Shown here in pieces: positions 4,657 to 5,181 of a stretch of DNA of 5,181 bases. The notes under the pieces are model-generated. The model had not been told where the DNA came from. It made no database searches and worked only from the letters and a program-made list of their open reading frames with translations. Origin of the DNA: CAIVSN01 sp043778375 (GTDB taxonomy: Bacteria; Patescibacteriota; Gracilibacteria; BD1-5; UBA2023). Numbering within the stretch: the first letter of the stretch is position 1; each line of letters begins with the position of its first letter. The DNA is taken from the NCBI GenBank assembly GCA_043778375.1, contig JAYWGH010000049.1, positions 1 to 5,181 of the forward strand, written 5' to 3'. Both the position numbers and the translations under genes were made by a program.

Positions 4657-5181
4657 GCGAAATGAAACTGCAAGCGGAGGTACAAGCTGCCCTCGCTGCC
4701 AATAAATATGAGACTGCCACAGAAATACAATCACAAGTTATCGGACTCGCACTCGAAGGAAAAAACATTGTAGGACTCTCCCAGACTGGTACTGGTAAGA
4801 CCGCGGCGTTTGTGATCCCTCTCCTTGAGCTCGTAGACGGTCGTATCAGGCGTCCTCAGGCGATAATCCTTGCTCCAACTCGAGAGCTCGCGAGCCAGAT
4901 CCGAGATGAGGTATTCAAGCTCTCAACCGGGATGCGTATCCGCTCTGCCGTAGTGGTAGGTGGTACAAGTTTTCGTAAACAACGAGAGATTATTGATCAG
5001 GGTCCTCAGATCGTGATCGCGACTCCAGGTCGTCTCATTGACCTCATTGACAAGGGATTTATCGATCTCGCTCAGGTCAAATACTTTGTACTCGATGAGT
5101 GTGATCGTATGCTTGATATGGGATTTATCGACGATATCGACTACCTCTGGAGTCACCTCCCAAAGATCGAGCAGTCTATGA
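4647..5181 (+). CDS. DEAD-box-family RNA helicase with DECD motif II (5' part, cut by window end)
   Basis: This is the N-terminal 178 residues of a second ATP-dependent RNA helicase. Visible motifs are Phe3 and the Q motif ATEIQ (24-28), motif I SQTGTGKT (45-52), PTRELA (77-82), GG (105-106), TPGR (126-129) and motif II DECD (150-153), followed by RMLDMGFIDDI. The last codons, LPKIEQSM, lead toward motif III, which lies outside the window. The alanine of the canonical DEAD box is cysteine here. The ATG at 4647 is chosen because MLFSEMKL places Phe at the usual distance from the Q motif. In-frame ATGs at 4626 and 4662 are alternatives; the latter would lose that Phe. The gene follows the ribbon-helix-helix gene by 39 bases and may share its transcript; TATAGT at 4598-4603 is a possible promoter element of its own. 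It resembles the first helicase around the motifs (both have RMLDMGFI), so the two are paralogues. No TGA occurs in the visible part. Confidence 0.93.
   Translation, partial: MLFSEMKLQAEVQAALAANKYETATEIQSQVIGLALEGKNIVGLSQTGTGKTAAFVIPLLELVDGRIRRPQAIILAPTRELASQIRDEVFKLSTGMRIRSAVVVGGTSFRKQREIIDQGPQIVIATPGRLIDLIDKGFIDLAQVKYFVLDECDRMLDMGFIDDIDYLWSHLPKIEQSM

Overview
The window most likely comes from a member of the Candidate Phyla Radiation that reads UGA as glycine (translation table 25), i.e. the Gracilibacteria/Absconditabacteria group. Two genes become whole, family-typical proteins only if in-frame TGA is glycine. An ApbE-type flavin transferase (minus strand, 1832-2686) has four TGA codons, one of them the glycine of its KGY motif. 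A 64-residue ribbon-helix-helix protein (4413-4607) has one TGA, at the glycine that starts the helix-helix turn. No gene here ends in TGA; all visible stops are TAA or TAG. The taxon is inferred from the code and the gene families, since no marker comparison could be run. By eye, G+C is close to half.

Layout, left to right. Positions 1-265 hold no convincing gene, but have a perfect -10 hexamer and a good hairpin that could form a long leader for the next gene. Positions 266-1762 (+) encode an RhlE-like DEAD-box RNA helicase with a disordered Arg/Gly-rich tail. A perfect 38-bp palindrome (1769-1806) lies between this gene and the convergent apbE gene and looks like a two-way terminator. On the minus strand, a lipoprotein gene (3489 to 2686) with a Pro-rich linker and a C-terminal FMN-binding-like domain overlaps apbE by one base (TAATG), forming a two-gene flavinylation operon. 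Divergent from it is a small unrecognised gene (3575-3784, +). Then come ribosomal protein bL19 (3943-4311, +), the ribbon-helix-helix gene (4413-4607, +) behind a promoter containing an inverted repeat, and the 5' part of a second helicase (4647 to the window end, +) whose motif II reads DECD.

Functionally there are two themes. One is RNA handling and translation: two DEAD-box-family helicases and bL19. The other is an extracytoplasmic flavin module: a lipid-anchored candidate flavoprotein and the enzyme that would attach FMN to it. Several genes have a -10-like hexamer only about 6-18 bases before the start codon and no Shine-Dalgarno, suggesting leaderless or nearly leaderless mRNAs. The internal operon gene apbE does have an AGGA at normal spacing.
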